From the NCBI GenBank assembly GCA_017631885.1, contig JAGBSH010000018.1, positions 1 to 52,795 on the forward strand: a stretch of 52,795 bases of DNA, read 5' to 3'. Position numbers and translations under genes: made by a program. A model generated the notes under the pieces. That model had not been told where the DNA came from. It made no database searches and saw nothing but the letters and a program-made list of their open reading frames with translations. Source of the stretch: Fibrobacteraceae bacterium. GTDB taxonomy: Bacteria > Fibrobacterota > Fibrobacteria > Fibrobacterales > Fibrobacteraceae. How positions within the stretch are numbered: the stretch's first letter is position 1; every line of letters starts with the position of its first letter. Positions 9,429 through 17,661 of the stretch are shown here, piece after piece.

Positions 9429-12400
9429 ATGGCTTTGTTTCGTGAAGTAAAGAAAGAAGAAACCTTCCCACAAATAGAAGAGCGCGTGCTCGGCTTGTGG
9501 GACAAGGACGAAAGTTTTAAAAAGTCACTGGATTCTCGCCCAGAAAGTGAACCATATACTTTTTACGATGGCCCTCCGTTTGCGACTGGGCTTCCGCATT
9601 ATGGTCACTTGCTTGCCGGTACCATCAAGGATATTGTGCCGCGTTACTGGACCATGAAGGGCAAGAAGGTTCCGCGCGGTTTTGGTTGGGACTGTCATGG
9701 GCTTCCGATTGAATCTTTGATTCAAAATGAATTAAAATTATCTGGCGTTGCTGAAATTAAGGCTTTCGGCGAAGACAAGTTTAATGAAGCTTGTCGCGGT
9801 TCTGTTCAGAAGTATGTAAGTGAATGGAAAAAAACAGTTCGCCGCATGGGCCGCTGGGTGGATTTTGATAATGGTTATAAAACCATGGACACGAACTTCA
9901 TGGAATCTGTGTGGTGGGTGTTCAAGCAATGCTTTGATAAGGGTCTAATTTATCAGGGCTATCGCATTCAACCGTACAGCCCGGCGCTTGCCACTCCGCT
10001 TTCGAACTTTGAAACGAACCAGGGCTATAAGGACCGTCAGGACCCGTCTTTAACTTTGATTTTCCCGCTTATTACGGATAATGCAAAATTCAAAGACACA
10101 AATATTTTAGTGTGGACAACAACTCCATGGACGCTTCCTTCTAACTTTGCTATTGCTGTTGGCGAAGATATGGATTACAATCTTGTGGAGCAAGATGGCA
10201 AAAAATTCTGGTGTGCCGCTACACGTACGGCGGCTTACTTCAAAGAAGCAAATGTGGTCGATACCTGCAAAGGCTCTGAACTTGTGGGTTTGAGCTATGA
10301 ACCGCTTTTCCGTTTAAGCGATGCTTATGCTACAAGTGAAGAACTTGAAAAGCGCTATAAAATTTACGCTGCTGATTTTGTAAGCACAGAAGATGGTGCT
10401 GGTGCTGTGCATATTGCTCCAAGTTTCGGTGAAGAAGACTTCCAGTTAGGTGCATCCATTGGTCTTGGTCTCTTTGATCCGCTCGACACTGAAGGAAAGT
10501 TCACGGATAAAGTTCCAATGTGGAAAGGCCTTGGTGCAAAAGAAGCCGACAAGAGTATTATCGCACACCTTAAAGAACAAGGTCGCGTGTTTAAGCATGA
10601 AACTTTTGTTCATAGTTACCCACACTGCTGGCGCACAGGCGTTCCTCTTTTGTATCGCGCTCTTAAAACGTGGTTCTTGAAAGTAGATGCTCCTGTGACA
10701 AGTAAAGATGGCGTTACCAAAACTTTGAAAGAATGGATGGTTGAAAATAACCAGACAGTGAACTGGGTGCCAAGTCATATTCGCGATGGCCGTTTTGGTA
10801 AGTGGCTTGAAAATGCTCGTGATTGGAACCTTAGCCGCAACCGTTTCTGGGGAACTCCGATTCCAGTTTGGCTTTCTGATGACGGCGACATGATTGCTGT
10901 TGGTTCTATTGAAGAATTGAAAGACCTTACAGGTGTAGAACTCAACGACTTGCACAAGCATTTTGTGGATAAACTCACCATTGAAAAAGATGGCAAGGTT
11001 TACCATCGCACACCTGAAGTGTTTGACTGCTGGTTTGAGTCCGGCTCTATGCCGTATGCGAGCCGCCATTACCCATTTGAAAACAAGGAACTTGTGGAAA
11101 AGAGTTTCCCGGCAGATTTTATTGCTGAAGGGCTTGACCAGACTCGTGGTTGGTTCTATACATTGACTGTGCTTTCAAATGCTCTGTTCCAGAAGCCAGC
11201 ATTTAAGAATGTGATTGTGAACGGCATCATTTTGGCTGAAGACGGCACTAAGATGAGTAAATCCAAACGCAATTACCCGGACCCGAACGATTTGATTGAA
11301 CGCACTGGTTCTGATGCCATTCGTTTGTTTATGATTAATTCTGCGGCGCTGAAAGCGGAAGATTTACGCTTTAGTGAAGAAGGCGTGAAGGGAATTGTTA
11401 AGCAAGTGATGCTTCCGCTTTGGAATGCTGTAGCTTTCTTTGTAAGTAACCATAACGCTGATGCTGCTAAAGGTCAACTGAATTGGGCTCCTGGTCAAGA
11501 AGTAAAATCAGACAATGAACTTGACCGCTGGATGCTTGCTACTTTGCAGGATTTGGCGGCCAAGGTCGAAGTGGAAATGAAGGCTTACCGTTTGTACAAT
11601 GTGGTGCCAGCCGTGATTGCTGCAGTGGATGACTTAACGAACTGGTATGTGCGTAGAAGTCGCCGCCGTTTCTGGAAAAGCGAAAACGATGGAGACAAGA
11701 ACGCTGCTTACGGAACGATGTACAAAGTGCTTGTGGATTTCTCCAAAATTCTTGCTCCGTTCTTACCTCTTCTTGCCGAAGAAATTTACCAGATTCTTGT
11801 GCGTGAAGTAGATGATAAGGCTCCGGTGAGCGTGCACCTTTGTGAATTCCCGAGTGCAGACAAGTCCTTGATGGATGAAGCTCTCGTGGAACGTATTGCG
11901 ATGGTTCGTGGTATGGTCGAAATGGGACGCGTAATTCGTGCGACAAATAATGTCAAGAACCGAATGCCGATTGCTAACATGACAGTGGTTGCTCATGGTG
12001 AAACCGAAAAGACTGTCGCTGAAACTATGCAAGACTTGATTCTTGAAGAACTTAACGTTCGCGAAATGAAGTTCCTTGAAGACGAAACCAAACTTGTTAA
12101 GTTGTCTGCAAAGCCGAACTTCTTAGCTATCAAGGCAAAAGGCCCAGAATACGCAAAGAATATGAAAGTGATTTCTTCTAAACTAGCAAGCCTTTCAGTT
12201 GAAGAAATTAAAGCATTGCAAGCAGGCGAAACGATTAAGTTTGAATTTGGCGAAGTCGGTGCCGATTGTTTAATGCTAAACCGTATTGTGCCAGAAGGCC
12301 TTGCCGTAGAAGCAGACAATCATTTTACAGTGGCTCTTGATTTGAAAATCACTGACGATTTGCGCCGTGCTTGCGTTGCTCGCGAACTTGTGAACCGCAT

Positions 12401-12620
12401 CCAGAACCGCCGTAAAGATCAGGATTATGCGATTACTGATCGTATCAGCATTGAACTTTATTCTGAAAGTGAAGTCTTCAAGCAGGCTGTCGCTGAGAAC
12501 GAAGCTTACATCAAGGGCGAAACACAGGCTAACGCTATTGTGTGGGCTGCCGCCGTCGATGGCCTCGAAGCCAACGACGCCGACGGCGAAGCATTCAGCT
12601 TCACGACGGTGAAAGCTTAA
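9429..12620 (+). CDS. ileS: Isoleucyl-tRNA synthetase, IleRS2-like (eukaryote-like) type
   Basis: IleRS charges tRNA-Ile in the cytoplasm. The 1063-residue protein has the class Ia catalytic signatures: P-P-F-A-T-G-L-P-H-Y-G-H (HxGH at residues 57-60) and K-M-S-K-S at residues 608-612. Between them lies the CP1 editing domain, with T-T-T-P-W-T-L-P and G-A-G-A-V-H-I-A-P. The anticodon-binding domain begins near residue 690. The phrase P-P-F-A-T-G-L-P-H-Y-G-H is the form typical of the IleRS2/eukaryote-like clade, in contrast to the P-P-Y-A-N-G-x-x-H-I-G-H form of IleRS1. IleRS2 enzymes are known for low sensitivity to mupirocin. No C-terminal zinc cysteines are seen, which agrees. A GAGG lies 8 bases before the ATG. 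The last 36 bases of this gene are duplicated 6.1 kb downstream. Confidence 0.97.
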   Translation: MALFREVKKEETFPQIEERVLGLWDKDESFKKSLDSRPESEPYTFYDGPPFATGLPHYGHLLAGTIKDIVPRYWTMKGKKVPRGFGWDCHGLPIESLIQNELKLSGVAEIKAFGEDKFNEACRGSVQKYVSEWKKTVRRMGRWVDFDNGYKTMDTNFMESVWWVFKQCFDKGLIYQGYRIQPYSPALATPLSNFETNQGYKDRQDPSLTLIFPLITDNAKFKDTNILVWTTTPWTLPSNFAIAVGEDMDYNLVEQDGKKFWCAATRTAAYFKEANVVDTCKGSELVGLSYEPLFRLSDAYATSEELEKRYKIYAADFVSTEDGAGAVHIAPSFGEEDFQLGASIGLGLFDPLDTEGKFTDKVPMWKGLGAKEADKSIIAHLKEQGRVFKHETFVHSYPHCWRTGVPLLYRALKTWFLKVDAPVTSKDGVTKTLKEWMVENNQTVNWVPSHIRDGRFGKWLENARDWNLSRNRFWGTPIPVWLSDDGDMIAVGSIEELKDLTGVELNDLHKHFVDKLTIEKDGKVYHRTPEVFDCWFESGSMPYASRHYPFENKELVEKSFPADFIAEGLDQTRGWFYTLTVLSNALFQKPAFKNVIVNGIILAEDGTKMSKSKRNYPDPNDLIERTGSDAIRLFMINSAALKAEDLRFSEEGVKGIVKQVMLPLWNAVAFFVSNHNADAAKGQLNWAPGQEVKSDNELDRWMLATLQDLAAKVEVEMKAYRLYNVVPAVIAAVDDLTNWYVRRSRRRFWKSENDGDKNAAYGTMYKVLVDFSKILAPFLPLLAEEIYQILVREVDDKAPVSVHLCEFPSADKSLMDEALVERIAMVRGMVEMGRVIRATNNVKNRMPIANMTVVAHGETEKTVAETMQDLILEELNVREMKFLEDETKLVKLSAKPNFLAIKAKGPEYAKNMKVISSKLASLSVEEIKALQAGETIKFEFGEVGADCLMLNRIVPEGLAVEADNHFTVALDLKITDDLRRACVARELVNRIQNRRKDQDYAITDRISIELYSESEVFKQAVAENEAYIKGETQANAIVWAAAVDGLEANDADGEAFSFTTVKA

Positions 12621-12690
12621 TACTTCTGAGTCATGATTGATTCATAACCTAGCGTGTCATTTTCGCGGCTCCATATAAGGAGCCGCGAAA
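12585..12690 (+). repeat. Left copy of 106-bp direct repeat (ileS 3' end plus hairpin)
   Basis: This stretch covers the last 36 bases of ileS, the stop codon, the spacer and the following inverted repeat. It recurs at 18746-18851 in the same orientation. By eye the two copies differ at one base only (C at 12626, T in the second copy) and diverge after 12690 and 18851. Confidence 0.93.
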
Positions 12691-12691
12691 A
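12660..12691 (+). terminator. Perfect inverted repeat after ileS
   Basis: A 13-base perfect inverted repeat with arms 12660-12672 and 12679-12691 has a 6-base loop. It is G+C-rich in the stem with T at the base of the left arm and A at the base of the right arm, and lies 40 bases after the ileS stop. It has only a weak T tail, so it may be a processing or attenuating hairpin as well as a terminator. It is part of the duplicated 106-bp unit. Confidence 0.6.
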
Positions 12692-12706
12692 TCTCAAAAA
12701 GACTCT

Positions 12707-12743
12707 AAAAAACGCTCTTTTCTTGTGAAAGGGCGTTTTTTCT
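12707..12743 (+). terminator. Rho-independent terminator at island left end
   Basis: The left arm runs from 12707 (AAAAAACGCTCTTT) and pairs with 12728-12741 (AAAGGGCGTTTTTT) with one G-T pair, then T-rich sequence. It lies immediately inside the left repeat, so it would stop ileS transcripts before the toxin-antitoxin pair. Confidence 0.75.
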
Positions 12744-12793
12744 CATTTAGTCTTTTGCTTAGAAAAGTGTATATTTATAGGTGAGGTATGAAT

Positions 12794-13063
12794 ATGCAAA
12801 CCGCTATAATTGAAATAACGCCCGCGATGGAACCTTATGTAAATAAGCGTGATATGTGGCTAAAGCAGCGTGCGATGCTCCTGTACCCCTATATTCAAAA
12901 TGGGACGATTTCGCATGGCCGTGCAGCCGAGATTCTTGAACTGGACAAGTGGTCTCTTATCCAGTTGTATGGTTCTATGGGCATTCCGTATATTGACATG
13001 GACGAAGTGGAACTTGAACGCGATATTGCAAACGCTTTAGCTGCTTGCGGAGAGTCTAAGTGA
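12794..13063 (+). CDS. UPF0175-family helix-turn-helix antitoxin
   Basis: This is an 89-residue protein with the UPF0175 pattern: an N-terminal strand, a helical centre with G-R-A-A-E-I-L-E-L-D-K-W-S (helix-turn-helix), and an acidic tail with G-I-P-Y-I-D-M-D. In this family the protein is the DNA-binding antitoxin partner of a DUF3368/PIN-like toxin. An ATG exists at 12788, but GAGGT at 12783-12787 directly abuts it. The ATG at 12794 has correct spacing and is preferred. The stop overlaps the start of the next gene by three bases, so the pair is translationally coupled. It should repress its own promoter just upstream. Confidence 0.85.
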   Translation: MQTAIIEITPAMEPYVNKRDMWLKQRAMLLYPYIQNGTISHGRAAEILELDKWSLIQLYGSMGIPYIDMDEVELERDIANALAACGESK

Positions 13064-13560
13064 TAGTTGTCTCTGACACGACTCCATTATTGACTTTGTT
13101 CAAAATCGGGCGGATTGATGTTTTGAACAAACTATATAATTCTGTCCATATTCCTTTGGCCGTTTTTGAAGAACTGACTCGTAATACTGAATACCCTGAA
13201 GAAGCGGAGTATTTTAGGAATTGTCCATTTTTGGAAGTCCATTCAGATCTTTCTGCAGATAGAGTTTCCCTATTGCAGCGGGCAACGGGGTTGGATCTGG
13301 GTGAAAGCGAAGCGATTATCTTGGCAGATGAAAAACAACCGAGTCTTTTGCTGATTGACGAAAGCAAGGGCCGTGTTGTTGCCGAAAGCATGAAACTGAC
13401 GATTACCGGAAGCATAGGTATCCTCTTTGCCGCATATCAGAAGAAGTTGCTTACTGTAGATGAAATTGATCAAAGCGTTACTATGCTTAGGGGCATGAAC
13501 CGCTTTATCGGTGAAAAGCTTTTTAATCTGTTGTTGTCGTTGGTTCACAATAAGAAATAG
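13060..13560 (+). CDS. DUF3368 PIN-like toxin
   Basis: The protein has 166 residues and starts with GTG at 13060, overlapping the antitoxin stop. The N-terminal V-S-D-T-T-P-L-L-T-L and the downstream L-D-L-G-E-S-E-A-I-I-L-A and L-L-L-I-D-E-S-K-G-R are the acidic motif regions of the PIN-like nuclease fold as found in DUF3368: D6 near the start, the E of G-E-S-E, and D of I-D-E. Proteins of this type are predicted RNases of type II toxin-antitoxin systems. Adjacent position, overlap and order (UPF0175 first) match the usual pair. On an island it can act as a stabilising module. Confidence 0.87.
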   Translation: MIVVSDTTPLLTLFKIGRIDVLNKLYNSVHIPLAVFEELTRNTEYPEEAEYFRNCPFLEVHSDLSADRVSLLQRATGLDLGESEAIILADEKQPSLLLIDESKGRVVAESMKLTITGSIGILFAAYQKKLLTVDEIDQSVTMLRGMNRFIGEKLFNLLLSLVHNKK

Positions 13561-13636
13561 GACTCTCGCATTCCTTTTTCTCCCTAAAAACACTCTTTCC
13601 TCTTTACAAATTAGCCCGAAATCACCGTTTTTATAG

Positions 13637-13665
13637 CAAAAACGCTCGTTTTTGTAATTTTTTTT
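13637..13665 (+). terminator. Rho-independent terminator after toxin gene
   Basis: A 7-base stem CAAAAAC (13637-13643) pairs with GTTTTTG (13648-13654) across a GCTC loop, followed by TAATTTTTTTT. It lies 76 bases after the toxin stop and separates the pair from the next unit. Confidence 0.65.
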
Positions 13666-13744
13666 GATCGTTTGGTCCATTTTTATCTTATTTTCAAAGA
13701 GTAAAAGAGTTTTTGCTCTTGTTCTCTAAGCGAAATCTAGACAA

Positions 13745-14003
13745 TTTCTAAATGCGAGGACAAGGTGAACGCTCACGCAAGTATGTTTTTTCGGCATACT
13801 TCAGATTGTCTTATCAGCAACTTGGCTGGTTTTTGGTTGTATAGACCATAGGCAACAGCCCTTTTGGGGCGTGGGTCGTTTGCGTTTATCGCATTGAGGC
13901 TAGTCTAGAGCCCCGCTTAGGTAAATGCAACGATCTGCGCCTTTTTTGTATCCATACAAAATTTGGCACGATTCCTTGCTGAGCAGGGGTGGACTCTAGA
14001 GTT
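13745..14003 (+). ncRNA. Candidate structured RNA or long structured leader
   Basis: About 260 bases without a convincing gene between the toxin terminator and the zinc-ribbon gene are clearly less AT-rich than their surroundings and hold several nested inverted repeats. These are a 7-base stem 13779-13785/13795-13801; a GCCC/GGGC hairpin near 13857-13870; a short TGCG/CGCA hairpin near 13880-13893; and a long compound stem whose left arm is 13904-13917 (TCTAGAG, CCCC, GCT) and right arm 13982-14000 (AGC, GGGG, CTCTAGA) with small bulges, enclosing a TTTTGTAT/ATACAAAA hairpin. The right arm ends 12 bases before the ribosome-binding site of the next gene, so it could be a cis-acting leader or an independent RNA. 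I do not recognise it as tmRNA, RNase P RNA, SRP RNA or a known riboswitch. Strand is inferred from the neighbours. Confidence 0.4.
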
Positions 14004-14023
14004 TAAAAATGAAGGAGACTGAT

Positions 14024-15646
14024 ATGAGTCGTTGCGGCATTTGCGGTCGGCCCGGTAATTGGCTTCAAGGCATCTGTGATACATGCCGACAGACTGAAGC
14101 GTTGAAGGAGAGAAATCGAATAGATAAAGATCGTTTACGAAGCGAAGAAGAGCAGCGTAAGCGAGATAAAGAACGTTATGAACGTGAACAAAGAAATCGT
14201 GATGAGCAATTACGGCAGGAGCGTGAACGCGACGAGCGAAATCAAAGACTTCGCGAAGAACAATTAAGACTGGACAAAGAACGCGATGAGCAAGATCGAA
14301 TATTTCGTGAGGAACAACTTCGACTTGAACAAGAACGGAATGAACAGGAACGCGAAGATCGTGTACGTGCAATCAAAGCGCAAGAAGAAGCCAATCGAAT
14401 AGAGCAACAGCGTTATGAAGATGAACAAAGAGCTAAGAATGCAAGGGAGTGGGCTGAACGCAAAGATTATTTAAATCATTTGTCTAATGAGGAAATAAAA
14501 AAGATATTTGAAAACAGCGAATTTCTTTTTACCGGGGAACGTGATTATCTTGAATCACGCTACCGTTGTAGTTTGTTAAAAGAAGAAGAATTAGAATTTA
14601 TAAAAGATAAAGAAAAATTCTTAGCGAAAAAGAACATAAAAAATGGTATTGAATCGTTTTCCTTTGATGAGTCCTTGATCTATTCCTTTATTTCTACGAT
14701 AGATGTTCGATGGTTTGAAGAAATTATTGAGCGAGAGAATTATTTGAAGGAATTTCCTCAATTTAATTTCAAAATAGTACCAGAATTAGAAGAAGAATAT
14801 CGATCAGCAGCAAATTCCAGACAACGTCAAGAAATTATAGGAACAAACGGATTTATAATTAGATTTAAAAATAAATCAACAATAGATAGACAAATCTATT
14901 TTAGAGAATTCATTCAAAACGAATGTAAAAATGTGTTTGATGAAGAATATGCTTTTGACAATGCTCTTGGCCTATTTTGGGGCATTGGTCCTGTTTTAAA
15001 AGATGAAAGTGATGATGCAATTCGATTATTTTGGAATTCAGACAGGTCTAAATTTTACAGGGCTAAACATGCATATTTGTTTTTTTCAAAGATTGAACCG
15101 CTATACATTGAAGCGTTAAATCAAGATGAAAGAAAGGAATATTTGAAAAAGAAAGAGTCGGCCGAAAGTGAAGGAGAACGGTTCCTAGAAAGTATAAAGC
15201 AAAAAGATAAAGATGATAAAGCCGCGCGACAAAAGCAACAAGAAGAATATCAACTTGAATTTAATGAAAAGATACAAGAAAATGATAAACTTGTTTTGGA
15301 ATGTAATGAAATAAATAAGCGAAGAGATGAACGATTGCTATTATACGAAAAGAGAAAAAAAAGTCGTAAAAATACTATTAGAATTGGATGCGCTTCGCCA
15401 TTTATAATTCTTTTTATTATAGGAACGTTTATCCTCCCATCGAATAATCAAGTGATGCTTTTATCCGCAGCTGCTATAGTGTTGTTGCCGTTTATTGCTC
15501 TGATAAGGACCATTCTCCTGTCTGTCAAAATGAAAAAGTTATTAAAAGAAGATGCGAAAGACGATGTGACGCAAAACGGAATCGTTGAGAAAAGTAAGCA
15601 ATTGGTTGCAAGACTTAATGAATTACAAAAGCTTCTTTCAAAATAA
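14024..15646 (+). CDS. Zinc-ribbon, coiled-coil, two-transmembrane protein of unknown function
   Basis: This 540-residue protein has an N-terminal zinc ribbon with C4-x2-C7 and C18-x2-C21, then a highly charged coiled coil (about residues 25-150) made of repeated E/R-rich units such as R-E-E-Q-L-R-L. A globular middle follows (about 155-390), then a second coiled stretch, and two hydrophobic membrane segments near 452-473 and 480-502, with a charged tail of about 38 residues. The ATG at 14009 is in frame, but AAGGAG at 14012-14017 sits just before the ATG at 14024, which I take as the start. No enzyme motif was recognised. The layout (metal-binding tip, long rod, membrane anchor) fits a membrane-tethered sensor or scaffold. 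It is followed 14 bases later by a nuclease-fold gene, so the two probably form an operon under the structured leader. Confidence 0.8.
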   Translation: MSRCGICGRPGNWLQGICDTCRQTEALKERNRIDKDRLRSEEEQRKRDKERYEREQRNRDEQLRQERERDERNQRLREEQLRLDKERDEQDRIFREEQLRLEQERNEQEREDRVRAIKAQEEANRIEQQRYEDEQRAKNAREWAERKDYLNHLSNEEIKKIFENSEFLFTGERDYLESRYRCSLLKEEELEFIKDKEKFLAKKNIKNGIESFSFDESLIYSFISTIDVRWFEEIIERENYLKEFPQFNFKIVPELEEEYRSAANSRQRQEIIGTNGFIIRFKNKSTIDRQIYFREFIQNECKNVFDEEYAFDNALGLFWGIGPVLKDESDDAIRLFWNSDRSKFYRAKHAYLFFSKIEPLYIEALNQDERKEYLKKKESAESEGERFLESIKQKDKDDKAARQKQQEEYQLEFNEKIQENDKLVLECNEINKRRDERLLLYEKRKKSRKNTIRIGCASPFIILFIIGTFILPSNNQVMLLSAAAIVLLPFIALIRTILLSVKMKKLLKEDAKDDVTQNGIVEKSKQLVARLNELQKLLSK

Positions 15647-15660
15647 TAAGGAGAGATTTT

Positions 15661-16254
15661 ATGAATATCAAAAAACATATTGAAATGTTCGCAAGAACAA
15701 AAATTAACAATGATAATATCTACAATGAATTTTCTTTGCAACATGAACTAGGATTTTATTTGAGAGAAGAATTAAAAAGTTCTAAAGTAGAATTCGAACG
15801 AAATGTAAAGTTTTTTTCTGACAATCAAGACGAAAATTTTTTAAAGAAGTTCGTAAAAAAAGAAATGGACATTGTTGCATATAAAGGAAACTCTAAAAAT
15901 TTAGAGAAATATGCAATAGAATTAAAATATCCGACGAATGGAGATTATCCACGAAGAATGTTTCAATTTGTTGAAGATATCAAATTTATGGAGCAAGTAA
16001 AAGATGAACTTGGATTCACAAAAACATATTGTTTGACTTTGATATCTGATTCGCAAAAGGGAATTCCTTTTAGATATTGCAGTCGAAAAAATGAGGGCGA
16101 AATATATCATTATTTTAGAAATAATAAAGAAATCCATGGGAAAATTACAAACCCACTTAATATTAGCGAAGTTCATGATATTAAGCGCAAATTTTCAATT
16201 GAGTGGCAACGAATAAACCATACTAATTTCTGGTATTATCTTTTAGAGATTTGA
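15661..16254 (+). CDS. Predicted PD-(D/E)XK-fold nuclease-like protein
   Basis: The protein has 197 residues. The segment with D70 (K-E-M-D-I-V-A-Y) followed by A-I-E-L-K-Y-P (E87-x-K89) is the classic D...ExK arrangement of restriction-endonuclease-like folds, with the strand-loop-strand spacing expected (17 residues). Acidic residues E23 and E29 in an N-terminal helix could supply the fourth ligand. I cannot assign a named family. AAGGAGAG lies about 9 bases before the ATG, and the gene follows the membrane coiled-coil gene by 14 bases, which argues for joint expression. Role as a DNA-cutting effector is an inference from the fold motif only. Confidence 0.65.
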   Translation: MNIKKHIEMFARTKINNDNIYNEFSLQHELGFYLREELKSSKVEFERNVKFFSDNQDENFLKKFVKKEMDIVAYKGNSKNLEKYAIELKYPTNGDYPRRMFQFVEDIKFMEQVKDELGFTKTYCLTLISDSQKGIPFRYCSRKNEGEIYHYFRNNKEIHGKITNPLNISEVHDIKRKFSIEWQRINHTNFWYYLLEI

Positions 16255-16291
16255 CCAAAAATCATTTTCTCAACTAAATCAAGGAGTCAAT

Positions 16292-16519
16292 ATGAAAAAG
16301 AAAAGTCAATCAGTAGCCATAATCCTTTCATTTTGCTTTGGCGGGTTCGGTTTAGACCGCTTTTATTTAGGATATAAAGGAATAGGTTATTTTAAGCTGT
16401 TCACAATCGGTGGCTTGGGCCTTTTGTGGTTGTATGATTTCAAGCGAATCTGCAAAGGTGATTTACAACCAAAAGATGGTGAATATGATGAGACTAGGTA
16501 TTATCATGTGGATATATAG
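16292..16519 (+). CDS. TM2-domain membrane protein
   Basis: This 75-residue protein shows the TM2 domain signature: a positively charged start, a first hydrophobic segment ending in G-G-F-G-L-D-R-F-Y-L-G, then K-G-I-G-Y-F-K-L-F-T-I-G-G-L-G-L-L-W-L-Y-D, the DRF-like turn between two membrane helices. A short hydrophilic tail follows. TM2 proteins are small membrane proteins found in many contexts, including near accessory and defence genes. No specific reaction is known. AAGGAG lies upstream of the ATG. The final 51 bases of its coding region recur just after the stop (16519-16569) as a decayed copy. Confidence 0.85.
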   Translation: MKKKSQSVAIILSFCFGGFGLDRFYLGYKGIGYFKLFTIGGLGLLWLYDFKRICKGDLQPKDGEYDETRYYHVDI

Positions 16520-16569
16520 ATTTCAAGTGAATCTTCTCGAGAGATTTACAACCAAAAGATGGTGAATAT
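16436..16569 (+). repeat. Imperfect tandem duplication of TM2 gene 3' end
   Basis: Bases 16436-16486, encoding the end of the second membrane helix and the start of the tail, reappear at 16519-16569. The last 25 bases of each unit (from ATTTACAACC on) are identical, and the middle of the unit is scrambled. The second unit is not in an obvious gene and looks like a remnant of a duplicated TM2 gene. Confidence 0.75.
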
Positions 16570-16632
16570 TTTGAATGATTTCCGAAAAGGTTGTTTGCAT
16601 GTAACCAACTATCTTTTTCTCCATGTTTCACA

Positions 16633-17304
16633 ATGACTAAGATTTTATCATTCGCACCGCAGTGGGATATCCTCAAGGCGTTCTACAGCGACTTTGATAG
16701 TGGCCGCAAGTACGGTTGTGTCGAAAAATGGCAAAGGAAAAAGTTTAGTAGCTCGCTCGAAATAAAACTATTCAGAACCAAAATCCATACCGAATTCTTG
16801 AATGATCGCCAAGAAAAATTGAATGCCGAATTTCGTTGGACTAAAGCAAACAAAGAAAAACTTGTTGCACTAGACAGGCATTTCAGGAAACTACACCGGA
16901 ATATAGACCGCACCTTCGAGGCTGCCAAGAAGGATCTGGCTGTGCTCATCGCGCAAAAACATAAATGGTGTAAGGAATACGCTCTTGATGCGAAAATTTG
17001 CCTCGCCAACGATTGGGATATCCCTGGAGAACACCAATACATCAGCGATTTGCTTTTCTGGTATACGGACTGGGATACCATCAATATCGGTGCAAGAACC
17101 AACGAGCATTGTTCGGAACATCATAAAGTCAATACTATGCCTGCATGGAAAGAAATGTTGCATATTAGCGAGTTCACACAAGGCGGTGTAACATGGGAAC
17201 TAGATTGCCTACTTTATAATAGTCATGCAAGTCTTTACGCTTTCCGTGACATCATTCGTATGAAACCAGATCAGTTTGAAGTGGGGTATACATTAACCCT
17301 TTAA
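16633..17304 (+). CDS. Hypothetical protein, helix-rich, unknown family
   Basis: From the ATG at 16633 the product has 223 residues. An upstream TTG at 16591 would add 14, but its extra residues look non-coding and it overlaps the decayed TM2 repeat region. The sequence is basic in the first half (W-Q-R-K-K-F, R-H-F-R-K-L-H-R-N) and acidic and aromatic in the second half, with D-W-D repeated three times in different contexts (N-D-W-D, Y-T-D-W-D-T) and H-C-S-E-H-H, a possible metal site. No known domain was recognised. No strong ribosome-binding site is seen before the ATG. It could be translated after the TM2 gene in one transcript. Confidence 0.6.
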   Translation: MTKILSFAPQWDILKAFYSDFDSGRKYGCVEKWQRKKFSSSLEIKLFRTKIHTEFLNDRQEKLNAEFRWTKANKEKLVALDRHFRKLHRNIDRTFEAAKKDLAVLIAQKHKWCKEYALDAKICLANDWDIPGEHQYISDLLFWYTDWDTINIGARTNEHCSEHHKVNTMPAWKEMLHISEFTQGGVTWELDCLLYNSHASLYAFRDIIRMKPDQFEVGYTLTL

Positions 17305-17353
17305 AAAAACTTGTATATGCTGTTCTACACAACCCAACAACAAGGAGACTCCT

Positions 17354-17656
17354 ATGTCACAGAATCCAAGCAATGATACATCCAATACCCATTTTTGGGC
17401 AGACGAATTGTCAGAAGAAGAGTGGATCAAGTTCTGCCACCTTATGCATAGTCTCGAAGAGAAAGTTTCGTCCGGAGAAAAGCTTTCCGAAGAGGAAACT
17501 GAATTTTTTGAAAAATACTATAAGACTTACAGATTTCACATGGAACTGGGAAAGCGTTATCCAAAGATTACGGCACTAGTAGAAAAACTAGAAGGCCTTA
17601 CGGAAAAGGCTTCCCAAGAAATTGAGAAACTCAACAAAACACTAGAAAAGCGGTAG
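17354..17656 (+). CDS. Small acidic helical protein, unknown
   Basis: The protein has 100 residues with AAGGAG 8 bases before the ATG. It is acidic and almost wholly helical: an N-terminal polar tail, then E-L-S-E-E-E-W-I-K-F, S-E-E-E-T-E-F-F-E-K-Y-Y and a C-terminal heptad-like stretch ending K-L-N-K-T-L-E-K-R. No known family was recognised. Its stop TAG lies 5 bases before the ATG of the PD-(D/E)XK gene, so the two are almost certainly one unit and the small protein may be a partner, inhibitor or antitoxin-like companion of the nuclease. That role is an inference from the arrangement. Confidence 0.7.
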   Translation: MSQNPSNDTSNTHFWADELSEEEWIKFCHLMHSLEEKVSSGEKLSEEETEFFEKYYKTYRFHMELGKRYPKITALVEKLEGLTEKASQEIEKLNKTLEKR

Positions 17657-17661
17657 TGCAC

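Noticed and set aside
13745-14003. Retron msr-msd, tmRNA or RNase P RNA
   Set aside because: No reverse transcriptase gene is nearby, and no tag-peptide frame or RNase P signature could be found.
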